Part shown: positions 1 to 10,299 of the stretch, piece by piece | How the letters are laid out: every line of letters starts with the position of its first letter | Position numbering within the stretch: the first letter of the stretch is position 1 | Assembly: GCA_002284615.2 (NCBI GenBank) | Contig: MU069590.1 | Location: 195,720-206,080 of the forward strand | Origin: Dunaliella salina | Taxonomy: Eukaryota > Chlorophyta > Chlorophyceae > Chlamydomonadales > Dunaliellaceae | Direction: 5' to 3' | Length of the DNA stretch: 10,361 nt | Notes under the pieces: model-generated | What the model was told of the DNA's origin: nothing | The model's input: the letters and a program-made list of their open reading frames with translations, nothing else | Database searches by the model: none | Translations under genes and position numbers: made by a program

Positions 1-7
1 CAGTTGA

Positions 8-568
8 CCAGATGCTGTTTTGATCACCCCTTTTAATGCCAAACATACTTCTAACAATGTTTCTCCTACCCATTCCCATCACGCTTTGCGCAGCTCCTCA
101 CGGAGGACCACCAGAACTAGTCGCATGAGGCAACCCCATGAACTTCATGCAAATGAACGACATGTGCACCTGATAGAAATCAAGTTCTGTGAAGACACAA
201 GGCCAGAGCATCAGTTGAATGCAGCAAAGCAGCAGCATGCAGACCTTTGTAAACTTATTAACGCTAAAGCTGTTACAATTCACCCTATTCTCCTGGGTGT
301 AGGTGGAACTATTTACACTGAGCATACCCTGAAGCAATTCATACATCTAGGATTGGCTCACCAGCGTGCCACAAAGCTTGCTCAACAACTTCATGCCTAT
401 TCTGTTCAATATGCCCACAAACTAGTCACCATCCGTCGCGCTATTGAAAACAAGAGTACTTCCCACAGCCAGGCTCTAGAGCCAGGTGCTTCCAGTAACC
501 CTCCAGACCACATTAGCATTCTCTTTTTCATACCTCGTGGTGAAGGGGGCACACGGCTCTTTTTTTGA
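8..568 (+). CDS. 3' part of a mobile-element ORF, possible PD-(D/E)xK-type endonuclease domain (partial)
   Basis: The frame is open from position 8 to the TGA at 566-568 (186 codons) with no ATG near its left end, so it is the C-terminal part of something longer. It opens with Pro-Asp-Ala and, 54 residues after the Asp, has HLIEIKFCED (Glu at 176-178, Lys at 182-184). PD...ExK is the signature of PD-(D/E)xK nucleases, although the spacing is long and filled with Ser/Thr/Arg/His-rich, probably disordered sequence. The remaining part (HPILLGVGGTIYTEHTLKQF, then AHQRATKLAQQLHAYSVQYA) looks like a folded mixed alpha/beta domain. I recall similar C-terminal segments in proteins of repetitive elements in chlorophyte genomes, but could not search. 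An in-frame TGA at 5-7 lies directly before Pro-Asp and would be one transition from CGA (Arg), suggesting a dead copy; alternatively an exon boundary lies just left. Function is inferred; repeat origin is more likely than a host gene. Confidence 0.5.
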   Translation, partial: PDAVLITPFNAKHTSNNVSPTHSHHALRSSSRRTTRTSRMRQPHELHANERHVHLIEIKFCEDTRPEHQLNAAKQQHADLCKLINAKAVTIHPILLGVGGTIYTEHTLKQFIHLGLAHQRATKLAQQLHAYSVQYAHKLVTIRRAIENKSTSHSQALEPGASSNPPDHISILFFIPRGEGGTRLFF

Positions 569-1101
569 GCCAATGTGTCACCTTTTCCTTAATTGATGTA
601 GGGAGAGTTTCTCTGCCTACGTAGTTTTTCTTTTTTCTTTTCTTTTTTCTTTAAGGCAGGCCCCTGTGCAAGGGAGGGGCCCATGCTGAGATGTTGGATA
701 GCTTTCTCTGAGGCTAAGGGGTGGGTCTCGAGTTTGCTTGACGGGGCCTTTTGACAACTGTGAAAAGGTTCTGTTTTCAGTCTTGCAGTCTCTAAGACTT
801 TATCTCCTTCTTCTTTCTCTTCCTTCCCTTTCCTTTAGAAATATCCCTGGGAGTCACCTAAGAACCCTTCTAAAGTCCGGGACTTGCAGTTTCCATACAA
901 ACAACTGCTGGAAATACATCTTAAAAACAACGAAGTCATTCGGTGTGCACTGTGCAGGGGGCCTATGGAATATTTCTATAACATTTAATAAAAACGAAAC
1001 ACCAAAATGGTGTTCCTGAGGTGACTGTAATTGGGGAGTTGAAAATCTGTTGAGCATCAAATTTGTGTGCGAGCAGCCCCTCCCTCTGTCCTTCTTCCAA
1101 A
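569..1101 (+). promoter_or_regulatory. Element 3' flank, then promoter and 5' UTR of the RPS9 gene
   Basis: There is no convincing gene here. The left part follows the mobile-element ORF and holds a T/C-rich tract (625-652), a hairpin (659-681) and a second pyrimidine tract ending in TTTAG (about 800-838). A TGTAA at 1026-1030 could be the polyadenylation signal of a transcript coming from the left. The right part must contain the RPS9 start site. A pyrimidine-rich stretch at 1077-1098 lies directly before the start context CCAAAATGCCG and resembles the pyrimidine tracts common at ribosomal-protein gene starts. An AT-rich patch around 973-995 could serve as a core promoter, but no clear TATA box is seen. 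Confidence 0.4.
659..681 (+). other. GC-rich hairpin in the 3' flank of the mobile-element ORF
   Basis: GGCCCCT at 659-665 is the exact reverse complement of AGGGGCC at 675-681, giving a 7-base-pair GC-rich stem with a 9-base loop. It sits 90 bases after the stop codon, just after a T/C tract. 3' stem-loops are recognised by the reverse transcriptase in some non-LTR retrotransposons, so a role in the element is possible. There is no T run after it, so it is not a bacterial-type terminator. Confidence 0.4.
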
Positions 1102-4903
<3,802 letters not shown>

Positions 4904-4966
4904 ATTAAGGCGGAAGCTAAGCAACAGCTGTGACTCCCATTCCTGGTCAACTGTCTGGACTCTGAA

Positions 4967-4971
4967 TGTAA
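4967..4971 (+). promoter_or_regulatory. TGTAA polyadenylation signal of RPS9
   Basis: TGTAA lies 63 bases after the RPS9 stop codon. This pentamer is the standard poly(A) signal in Chlamydomonas and other chlorophyte green algae. Its position supports both the last exon and the assignment to green algae. Confidence 0.75.
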
Positions 4972-5620
4972 TTGAACCTGCTGGACCTCTGATCATGATT
5001 ATGGTCATTTCCTGTGCTTCCTGTTTGGTCCTGGGGTTTTGCAAGCCAGATTGACCAGGCACTGGATGCAATGTTCATGAGGTTGATGAGAGAGAAGCCA
5101 GGTGTCGGATACCACCAGCCTGCAGCTGGACAGACACGTGATGACAGGAAAGAAAACACTCTGGCAGGGACCCAGCTGCACATGTACTTGTCATTTGACA
5201 CTAAACAAGAGCTTGCAAGGGCACATTGCCTGAAGGAAAGGAAGGCATGAGGCTCTGGGGAAGACGGGGACAGGAGATGGTGAGATGGACCCTGCTAGCA
5301 AGAAGGGGTATCTGCCAAGATTCAGGAGAGATATTGAAGGTAAGGTAAGGTAGACTAGACTCTGCAAAGGATGAGTGGAATGTGTTAGGTGTCTCCAGCA
5401 CGCAGCATAGGTTTTTAGGTAATTGGTTGAGGAAAAGGAGGGGGGGAGGCCAGAACGACTGCTGGGAAATCTGCTTGAATAAATGCTGAGTACATTGTGC
5501 ATTAGATTAAGGGATATGACCTCCAGCCAGATAGTTTGGCTTCTCGGTTTATATGAAAAAAGCCCATGAATTCAGGGAAAAGGGGATGGACATCATTGTC
5601 TTGGTTTTGAAGGAAATGAT
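4972..5620. other. Intergenic stretch without a recognisable gene
   Basis: No ORF with family resemblance on either strand. The only structure noticed is a short GGTAA tandem repeat (about 5339-5352), the same pentamer that forms the end of the short element at 5622-5640. The sequence after 5352 does not match that element, so this may be an isolated tail or a coincidence. Confidence 0.5.
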
Positions 5621-5621
5621 A

Positions 5622-5700
5622 GGTAAGGTAAGGTAAGGTTACATCGCTATATCCGCCTACGAGGGCAGCTGAGCGGAAACACAGACCTGGAACTAGACAA
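5622..5700. mobile_element. SINE-like short element, copy 1, with (GGTAA)n end
   Basis: Three GGTAA units (5622-5636) are followed by GGTTACATCGCTATATCCGC and the core GGGCAGCTGAGCGGA. The same core recurs at 6744-6800, 7628-7715 and 7802-7860. On the minus strand the tandem pentamer would be a 3' (TTACC)n tail, as many SINEs have. On the plus strand, CAGCTGAGCGG (5666-5676) matches the Pol III A-box consensus TRGCNNAGYGG except at the first base. Direction is therefore unresolved. Confidence 0.55.
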
Positions 5701-5951
5701 GTCTTCGAAAATGTGTATAGAAATGTCAACTGTTGAGAAACATGCGCTTAAAGTACCACATAAAGCAGAGGTTCTCCAAGTAAGCACTAAGAAATGGCAC
5801 AAGAAGTCTGAACCTGAATGCTCATATGTTTGACTCGAAACTCCAACTATTCAGAGAACAGAGTGCAAGGAGAGAGATGGTCGTATGCAGATATGCATGA
5901 TGTTTGGCAAACAGTCTCCTCGAAACTCCAACACCCTATTGCAATGTTTTA

Positions 5952-6049
5952 TAGTATGGAAGGAACTACAGCAACAGCCTGTGAACACATGCTCATGGGA
6001 TAGTATGGAAGGAACTACAGCAACAGCCTGAAAGAACATGCTCATGGGA
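5952..6049 (+). repeat. 49-base tandem duplication
   Basis: Units 5952-6000 and 6001-6049 both start TAGTATGGAAGGAACTACAG and differ at four positions, all within a short stretch in the middle. The duplication is absent from the related repeat copy at 7802-8985, so it postdates the split of the two copies. Confidence 0.95.
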
Positions 6050-6208
6050 AGCTCCACGTTAACTTGAATTTTAAGCAATACCTGGCATTCACGTCAGCTC
6101 CTCTCAACCCACACTCACAAGCTTGGATGAAACCATCTATAAGGATCCCTTGGGCAACTCTGCATTGGTCACTCTGCCGTCCCACAGTCCGGGTCTTCAG
6201 CTAAAAGG

Positions 6209-6289
6209 CTTTCAGGGCAGCTACCCATGGACATGCTTTCAGGGCAGCTACCCATGAACATGCTTTCAGGGCAGCTACCCATATGAAAG
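6209..6289 (+). repeat. 27-base minisatellite, three units
   Basis: Units start at 6209, 6236 and 6263 with CTTTCAGGGCAGCTACCCAT; the first two differ at one base and the third diverges in its last bases. A shorter, more diverged version with two units (26 bases, then partial) lies at 8938-8983, at the matching end of repeat copy B. Confidence 0.95.
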
Positions 6290-6566
6290 TCCCATACTTC
6301 GCGCAATCTGGCGTGCTCGAGCTCGGCTCAGTTGTTCTACGCTTGCTGCTTGACCTGCCATGTGCTGCCCAGGTGTCCTCGCTGCTGTCGATAAGGAATG
6401 GTGGTTTTGTCGCTTGACCTCGTTTTGCTTGCGACCTGCTGGAGCTGCTGTTGTTGCTGGGTGTGCTGGAGAGGGGGTTTGGTCTGTGGATGGGGCTGAC
6501 TGCTGCTGCTGCTGGAAGAGGGGGTTGGGGTGCTTGAAAGGGGGTTTGTCTTGCTGCTGCTGTTGC

Positions 6567-6598
<32 letters not shown>

Positions 6599-6613
6599 TT
6601 GCTGCTGCTGCTG
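6275..6613 (-). CDS. Polyglutamine ORF, possible terminal exon of an unrecognised gene
   Basis: On the minus strand the frame ends with TAG at 6275-6277 and is open to 6760. A good acceptor (CATTTCCTTCCAACAG) ends at 6614, so a 3'-terminal exon of 6613-6275 is plausible. The exon would encode about 21 Gln, then PPFKHPNPLFQQQQQSAPST, a Pro/Ala/Thr-rich linker and a basic end (RARARQIARSMGLSYG). No domain is recognised. In favour of coding: the Gln tract mixes CAA and CAG, which pure slippage would not keep, and the rest is free of stops. Against: no TGTAA within about 600 bases downstream, no upstream exon identified, and the stop lies inside a minisatellite. It could be a transcription-factor-like fragment, a transposon piece or chance. 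Confidence 0.3.
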
Positions 6614-6616
6614 TTG
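6551..6616 (-). repeat. Interrupted CTG/TTG tract (CAG/CAA on the minus strand), 22 units
   Basis: Twenty-two triplets, 16 CTG and 6 TTG, encode an unbroken Gln run on the minus strand. A second short run of Gln codons lies at about 6498-6512 in the same frame. See the polyglutamine ORF for interpretation. Confidence 0.95.
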
Positions 6617-6743
6617 GAAGGAAATGATAGATGTCCTCAGCACTAGCTTCCGAAGAATAGAAAGAGCCTGGTTCACTGGAAGGGACTCAACATGCAAGAG
6701 ATCTAGAAAAAAGACGTTCGAACTTTCTTCTGAGGCAGCACAA

Positions 6744-6800
6744 GGTAAGGTTACACGCAAACCCGGCCTTCAAGGGCAGCTGAGCGGAAAATCAGAGGTC
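6744..6800. mobile_element. SINE-like short element, copy 2
   Basis: GGTAAGGTTACA (6744-6755) is followed, after a diverged stretch, by AAGGGCAGCTGAGCGGAAAA and an AGGTCTG segment similar to the other copies. The left flank, TCTGAGGCAGCACAAGG, also occurs at 7517-7533 without the element, so that site resembles an unoccupied relative of this insertion point. The right boundary is uncertain. Confidence 0.5.
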
Positions 6801-7616
6801 TGTAACCAGACTGGACTGGGAAGTTAAAAGCATTGCTCAAAACTCAGGCACAGCATTTCAAGCAAGCAGATACAAACTTAGCTAATTCAAGACGTCAGTT
6901 TGGTTCATGAAGACTCAAAGCCGCGTAGCACCATTTTCAGGCAATGAAGAAAACAGGTGCTGAAACTGAGAGCGCAAGCCTGTTAGGTCCTCAAAAAGTC
7001 AGTCCAGAGAAATGTGCTCTTCATCTTCAAGTTGCACAGTGTGCCAATCACGTTTGTTGCAAATCCTGAGCTCGTATGGGCATCTATTCCCTTGATGCTG
7101 TTGGGTTTCCACCCGAAAACTGTGACTGGACAGTCGTAAGCGCCAATGCTGCGCAATAGTCTGAGAAATATCTTTTCGCAAGTAGGTAGGTTACAAAGGC
7201 TTTTTGTTCCTCTCTCTTTCATCCCACCAACCTGGTATGGAGCCCAATAGAATGCCAATGTGTGTGTGTGTGTGATAAGTTCTCATGATTCTACTGGAAG
7301 AGTGTGCCTCTTGTGGGGTCAAATTGTCCAGACTTTCTCCAATCCTGGATGATTTGCTCACGAAGTACACCCTCCAAATCATTCATATTAACCCTGGTCC
7401 TAGAGCGTACAGCAGCAGCAAATTGCTGGGCATTGGGCACGTCATTCAGGGCTGTAATAACCTAGTAAATCCAGCTTCCTGTCCTGTCAGCAAAACGCAT
7501 CTGCTTGCACGACATCTGAGGCAGCACAAGGAGTTGCAAGAGCACTGAGAAAAAGTGTGTCTTTCATCTTGTAACTCCTCCGAGCTGCACAAATCACAAT
7601 GGGGGCTGTGTACATT
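6801..7616. other. Stretch without a supported gene
   Basis: ORFs of 60-90 codons occur on both strands (for example 6983-7258 minus and 7285-7548 plus) but show no recognisable motifs. A (TG)n microsatellite lies at about 7259-7274. At 7517-7533 there is a 17-base match to the flank of the short element at 6744. Confidence 0.5.
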
Positions 7617-7726
7617 CCAATGACAAGGTAAGGGTACATCGCTACTTATGCCTCCAGTGGGCATCTGAGCGGAGTCGAACCCCCAGCCTCTGGGTTTTGA
7701 CCGGAAGGTTCAGGGCCAATGACAAG
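7617..7726 (-). mobile_element. SINE-like short element, copy 3, 88 bases with 11-base target-site duplication
   Basis: CCAATGACAAG occurs exactly at 7617-7627 and 7716-7726 and brackets 88 bases (7628-7715), the footprint of a target-site duplication. The insert carries the family core (GGTACATCGCTA..., GGGCATCTGAGCGGA). On the minus strand, 7681-7671 reads GGTTCGACTCC, a perfect match to the Pol III B-box consensus GGTTCGANTCC, and the minus-strand end reads GTACCCTTAC, consistent with the TTACC-type tail. I therefore lean to minus orientation and a tRNA-derived, 5'-truncated SINE. It does not fold as a complete tRNA by eye: no A box is placed upstream of the B box on that strand. Confidence 0.65.
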
Positions 7727-7801
7727 TCTCGCCTTGCTGAGAGTGTGCTTGCAGGTAACAGGAAAAAGAGGTTTATAAGAAAGAGAAGAAAAACTATGTG
7801 A

Positions 7802-8118
7802 GGTTACATCGCTATATCCGCTTACAAGGGCAGCTGAGCGGAAACACAGACCTGAAACTAAAAAATGAGAGCTTGTATATAGAGGCTTCAACTGATGAGA
7901 AACATGCACTCATATTACGACGCAATGCAAAGGTCCTCCAGGTAGGCACTGAGAAAAATGGCACAAGAAGTCTTAACCCGAATTCTCAAATGTTTGACTG
8001 GAGATTCTAGATATCCAGACACCAAGTGCAGGAGAGAAATGGTCAGATGCAGATTTGCATAATGCTCGGAACAGTTTTCTCAAAGATCCAAAAGCCCTAT
8101 TGCAATGTTTCATGAGAG
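7802..8118 (+). repeat. Dispersed repeat, copy B, left part (begins with SINE-like copy 4)
   Basis: The first 60 bases are the fourth copy of the short-element core (GGTTACATCGCTATATCCGC, then CAGCTGAGCGG at 7831-7841), here without the GGTAA tail. The homology to copy A continues through CCCTATTGCAATGTTT (about 8096-8111), far beyond the short element. Therefore copies A and B share a larger unit that already contained the short element, or its head is part of that unit. Confidence 0.7.
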
Positions 8119-8363
8119 GAGGTTTCAGGCAGCAATACCATGGATTCAGGATTACTTCGTACCGGGGTATTGATTTTCTTTGGTTCATAGCGGTTCGCAC
8201 CAGTTTGTGCCACTTCGTGTTTCAGCACCATCATTTTGTGGTGCACAAGGCAGTTCGTCCCAGTAGGTAAAAGGCTGCTGGAAGGCGGCTGGAAGGTTAG
8301 CTTCCGCACAGGGAACATGCTGCTGTGGCCTTGACAGGGTAACAGGGCTGGCTGCGGCCCAGA

Positions 8364-8440
8364 GGTTGGTCAATCGATTGACCCAAGATATCTTGGGTTG
8401 GTCAACCCTGGTGTCCTATATGGCTCACATCCAATAGGAC
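8364..8440. repeat. Cluster of overlapping palindromes and a hairpin
   Basis: GGTCAATCGATTGACC (8368-8383) is a perfect 16-base palindrome. ACCCAAGATATCTTGGGT (8381-8398) is a perfect 18-base palindrome overlapping it. GGGTTG/CAACCC (8395-8408) forms a third, with a 2-base centre. GTCCTAT (8413-8419) and ATAGGAC (8434-8440) form a fourth inverted pair. The decamer GGTTGGTCAA occurs at 8364-8373 and 8396-8405, bracketing the first two palindromes. Such a group could extrude cruciforms, bind dimeric proteins, or mark a transposon end. Confidence 0.85.
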
Positions 8441-8558
8441 GTGAATGCCTCATCACATGTACAGGCATGTACGGGCTTAATGGCATGGACTTGCGCTTGT
8501 CCAATTCACTGCTTGCATAGCTACAGTAGGTTGGGCCAATGGTGCATCGCCAGCAGTT

Positions 8559-8588
8559 GCCCACCTCTTTGCTGCCCACCTCTTTGCT
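8559..8588 (+). repeat. 15-base tandem duplication
   Basis: GCCCACCTCTTTGCT is repeated exactly twice in tandem. It lies inside the segment specific to repeat copy B. Confidence 0.9.
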
Positions 8589-8777
8589 GCAGGTGTGCCA
8601 TGCTCCTCAACTCCTACTACTTTCAATAATTTCATTGATTTGCACTTCGTTTTCACTACGTACCACTTCGTATTTACAGGCAGGGATTGTATCTTTCACT
8701 TTGTAAGATTTCGCTTTAAAGCCAAATAATCAATTAATTTTACAAAGTAATGTGAACCTACGGTAGCCTAAAAGCAG

Positions 8778-8985
8778 AAGCTCATGCGTTTACTTGCATT
8801 TAGAGCAATGTCTGGCATTCATGTTTGCTCCTCTTCAAGTCACATTCACTATCCATGATGGTACCAACTACAGGATCCCCAGTATAACTCTGTGCTGACG
8901 CCTTGGGGACCACAGTCTAGGTCTTCGTCTAGAAATGCTTTAGGGCAGCTACCCATGGAATTGCTTTCAAGGCAGCTACCCACAG
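8778..8985 (+). repeat. Dispersed repeat, copy B, right part
   Basis: Aligns with about 6048-6270 of copy A: AGCTC...TTACTTG, GAGCAATGTCTGGCATTCA, GGATCCC, GGTCTTC, and the closing minisatellite. The minisatellite here has two units starting CTTT at 8938 and 8964, then stops at CCCAC. Confidence 0.7.
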
Positions 8986-9700
8986 GGCAGCACATCCCAA
9001 CCCCTATGGTTGGTTAGAATGGTAAAACTAGGAGCCGTGTGAGTCCCCTCCACCACAAGATATGAGTCAATACAGGCTGATGGGGATCTGGAGGGCACTA
9101 GAAGCACTTGGCTCTAGAAACTGAGCAAAGGATGGCCTACAAGGTTACAAGGAAGAAGCCATCAGTTGAAACACGTGACTGCTAGGCTGCGAATAAAGAA
9201 AAAAAATTGGCAATAAGTAGTTGTTGCTGTTCAATCTAGCTCATATGTACTCTAGGTTAGTTTACAATAAGTTTCGCCTTCAGCCATCAAGTTTGGTTGC
9301 TCAGCTTTCTCTAAAAATCCAAGTAACTCACTTTGAAACTCTGGTAAATTAGTCTTACTAGTGTACACAAAGGACAACTCGGCTTAGAGCCAAGGGAAAA
9401 AACACATAAGCAGAGGGAAATCCCACAACAAATTGGGAATGGGAATACATTGGCTAAAATAGCCTTGAACCTTCACCAGAAGAGAGGAGTACTAAATCAG
9501 AAATCCCGCTGCATCCCCTTCCATACCTCAGTGTACATGGCTCCCCTGGCTCAAGATGAAGTTCACAGCTCTTGTGCTCTTTGAGCCAACTGCAAATGCC
9601 TGCAAGCACAAGACTTCCTTGTGAGTACTAGCACTAATCTGCTCAGGATTGCCAAGGACTCAACATGATTGCTTGTACTAATGTCAACATTTTTACTCAG
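8986..9700. other. AT-richer stretch without a recognisable gene
   Basis: No ORF of note on either strand. If the ORF at 9701-10299 is the last exon of a TnpB/Fanzor-like gene, part of this stretch would be its intron. TTTTTACTCAG at 9690-9700 is a plausible acceptor, and GTGAGTACTAG at about 9620 is a possible upstream donor, but joining the two does not give the right reading frame. I could not identify upstream exons with RuvC-I or RuvC-II motifs. Confidence 0.4.
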
Positions 9701-10299
9701 ATTTTCCAGAAAAGTGTGTGATCAAAATGATGTTGGATCAACGGGTGGTCATCTCTCGGCGGTTGCGAGAGTGCCCAGAGTGTAAGAAGCAGCACCTGGA
9801 GCGGCAGCAGCAGCAGGAGGGTATGGCAGAGGGAGGTGATGTGGAGCAGCAGCAACAGCAGGAGGGTATGGCTGAAGGGGGTGATGTGGAGCAGCAGCAA
9901 CAGGAGGGTGCCTTTGAGGGGGGTGGTGAGCAGCAGCTGGTGGAGGGTACATCTCAGGAGGATGGAGGTTCTGGTCAGCAGCTGGAAGAAAATATGTCCG
10001 CCCAGGGATCCACATCATGGGCTGGAATGGAGACAGAGGGGGAAATAGATGAGCAAGAAGCAGGAGTTGAAGGGGCTATGGATGTAGAGGAGGGNGAAGG
10101 AGAGGGNGGAGGGAAAGAAGGAGAGGGAGAGGTCCATGCAGCGGTTCATGGCAGAAGGCGCGAACGTGTGAAGAAAACACAACTTTCGTACCAACTGCAC
10201 AGGGACGTCAACGCTGCATGGAACCTGTGGGAAGTGTGTGTGGCTCAGTACTTTGGGCACCCTAGGCCTGGGTATCTGAGAGCGCACGCAGCGGCTTAG
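9701..10299 (+). CDS. C-terminal part of a TnpB/Fanzor-like RuvC nuclease, possibly degenerate (partial)
   Basis: The frame is open from 9682 to TAG at 10297-10299; the likely exon start is after the acceptor ending at 9700, because no clear start or N-terminal domain is present. In order: a CPEC motif (ECPECKKQHLERQ); three Q/E/G-rich tandem units of 42, 45 and 39 bases (9805-9930); an acidic low-complexity stretch with two ambiguous bases (10095, 10107); a basic segment (RRRERVKK); and HRDVNAAWN at 10198-10224 followed by HPRPGYL. In TnpB and eukaryotic Fanzor proteins a zinc ribbon (two CxxC pairs) precedes the RuvC-III motif (D/N/H)RDxNAAxN, which carries a catalytic Asp. Here the Asp is present, but the second Cys pair is missing (KTQLSYQL directly before HRDVNAA). 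Role inferred: RNA-guided DNA nuclease relative of a mobile element, probably inactive. Family call moderate; a chance match is the alternative. Confidence 0.45.
9805..9930 (+). repeat. Coding tandem repeat, three units of 42, 45 and 39 bases
   Basis: Units start at 9805, 9847 and 9892 and encode QQQQEGMAEGGDVE-type peptides; all length differences are multiples of three, so the frame is kept. A partial fourth unit (QQLVEG) follows. This in-frame variation suggests the region was coding while the repeat expanded. Confidence 0.9.

Larger units (their letters stand above)
5637..6289 (+). repeat. Dispersed repeat, copy A
   Basis: This segment aligns in direct orientation with 7802-8985. The first part (5637 to about 5958) matches 7802-8118 at about three quarters identity by eye. 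The second part (from about 6048) matches from about 8778 onward, including the shared TGGCATTCA and GGGCAGCTACCCATGG. Copy A has a 49-base tandem duplication at 5952-6049, four mismatches between units. It ends in three 27-base units (6209-6289) starting CTTTCAGGGCAGCTACCCAT. It may be an old mobile element or a local segmental duplication; small conserved reading frames are discussed under findings. Confidence 0.75.
8119..8777. other. About 660 bases present in repeat copy B and absent from copy A
   Basis: Homology between the two repeat copies stops at about 8118 and resumes at about 8778 (AGAAGCTCATGCGTTTACTTG). Copy A has only about 90 bases, mostly its 49-base duplication, at this point. 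The segment contains the palindrome cluster (8364-8440), a 15-base tandem duplication and several CACTTCGT/TACTTCGT words near both ends. It could be an insertion in copy B or a deletion from copy A. No clear target-site duplication or coding region was found. Confidence 0.45.

Noticed and set aside
678..684. Site II-type TGGGCC element upstream of RPS9
   Set aside because: The motif is part of the GC-rich hairpin in the mobile-element flank and lies more than 400 bases from the ATG, so it is not convincing as a promoter element.
5339..5352. GGTAA tandem as a telomere-like repeat
   Set aside because: Only about three units, inside a chromosome region, and the same pentamer is explained as the tail of the short element.
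6209..6289. CRISPR-like array
   Set aside because: The 27-base units are directly abutting with no spacers, in a eukaryotic context; it is a minisatellite.
6983..7258. 91-codon minus-strand ORF
   Set aside because: It has a start and no stops but no recognisable motif, no nearby poly(A) signal and no support from the repeat copies; similar ORF lengths occur by chance throughout this window.
7628..7715. A functional tRNA gene on the minus strand
   Set aside because: The B-box matches perfectly, but no anticodon arm or acceptor stem pairs correctly and no A box lies upstream on the same strand. Target-site duplications and related copies fit a SINE better.
9107..9395. 10-base inverted repeat (CTTGGCTCTA and TAGAGCCAAG) about 270 bases apart
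   Set aside because: A match of this length at this distance is expected by chance in 10 kb, and no duplication flanks it.
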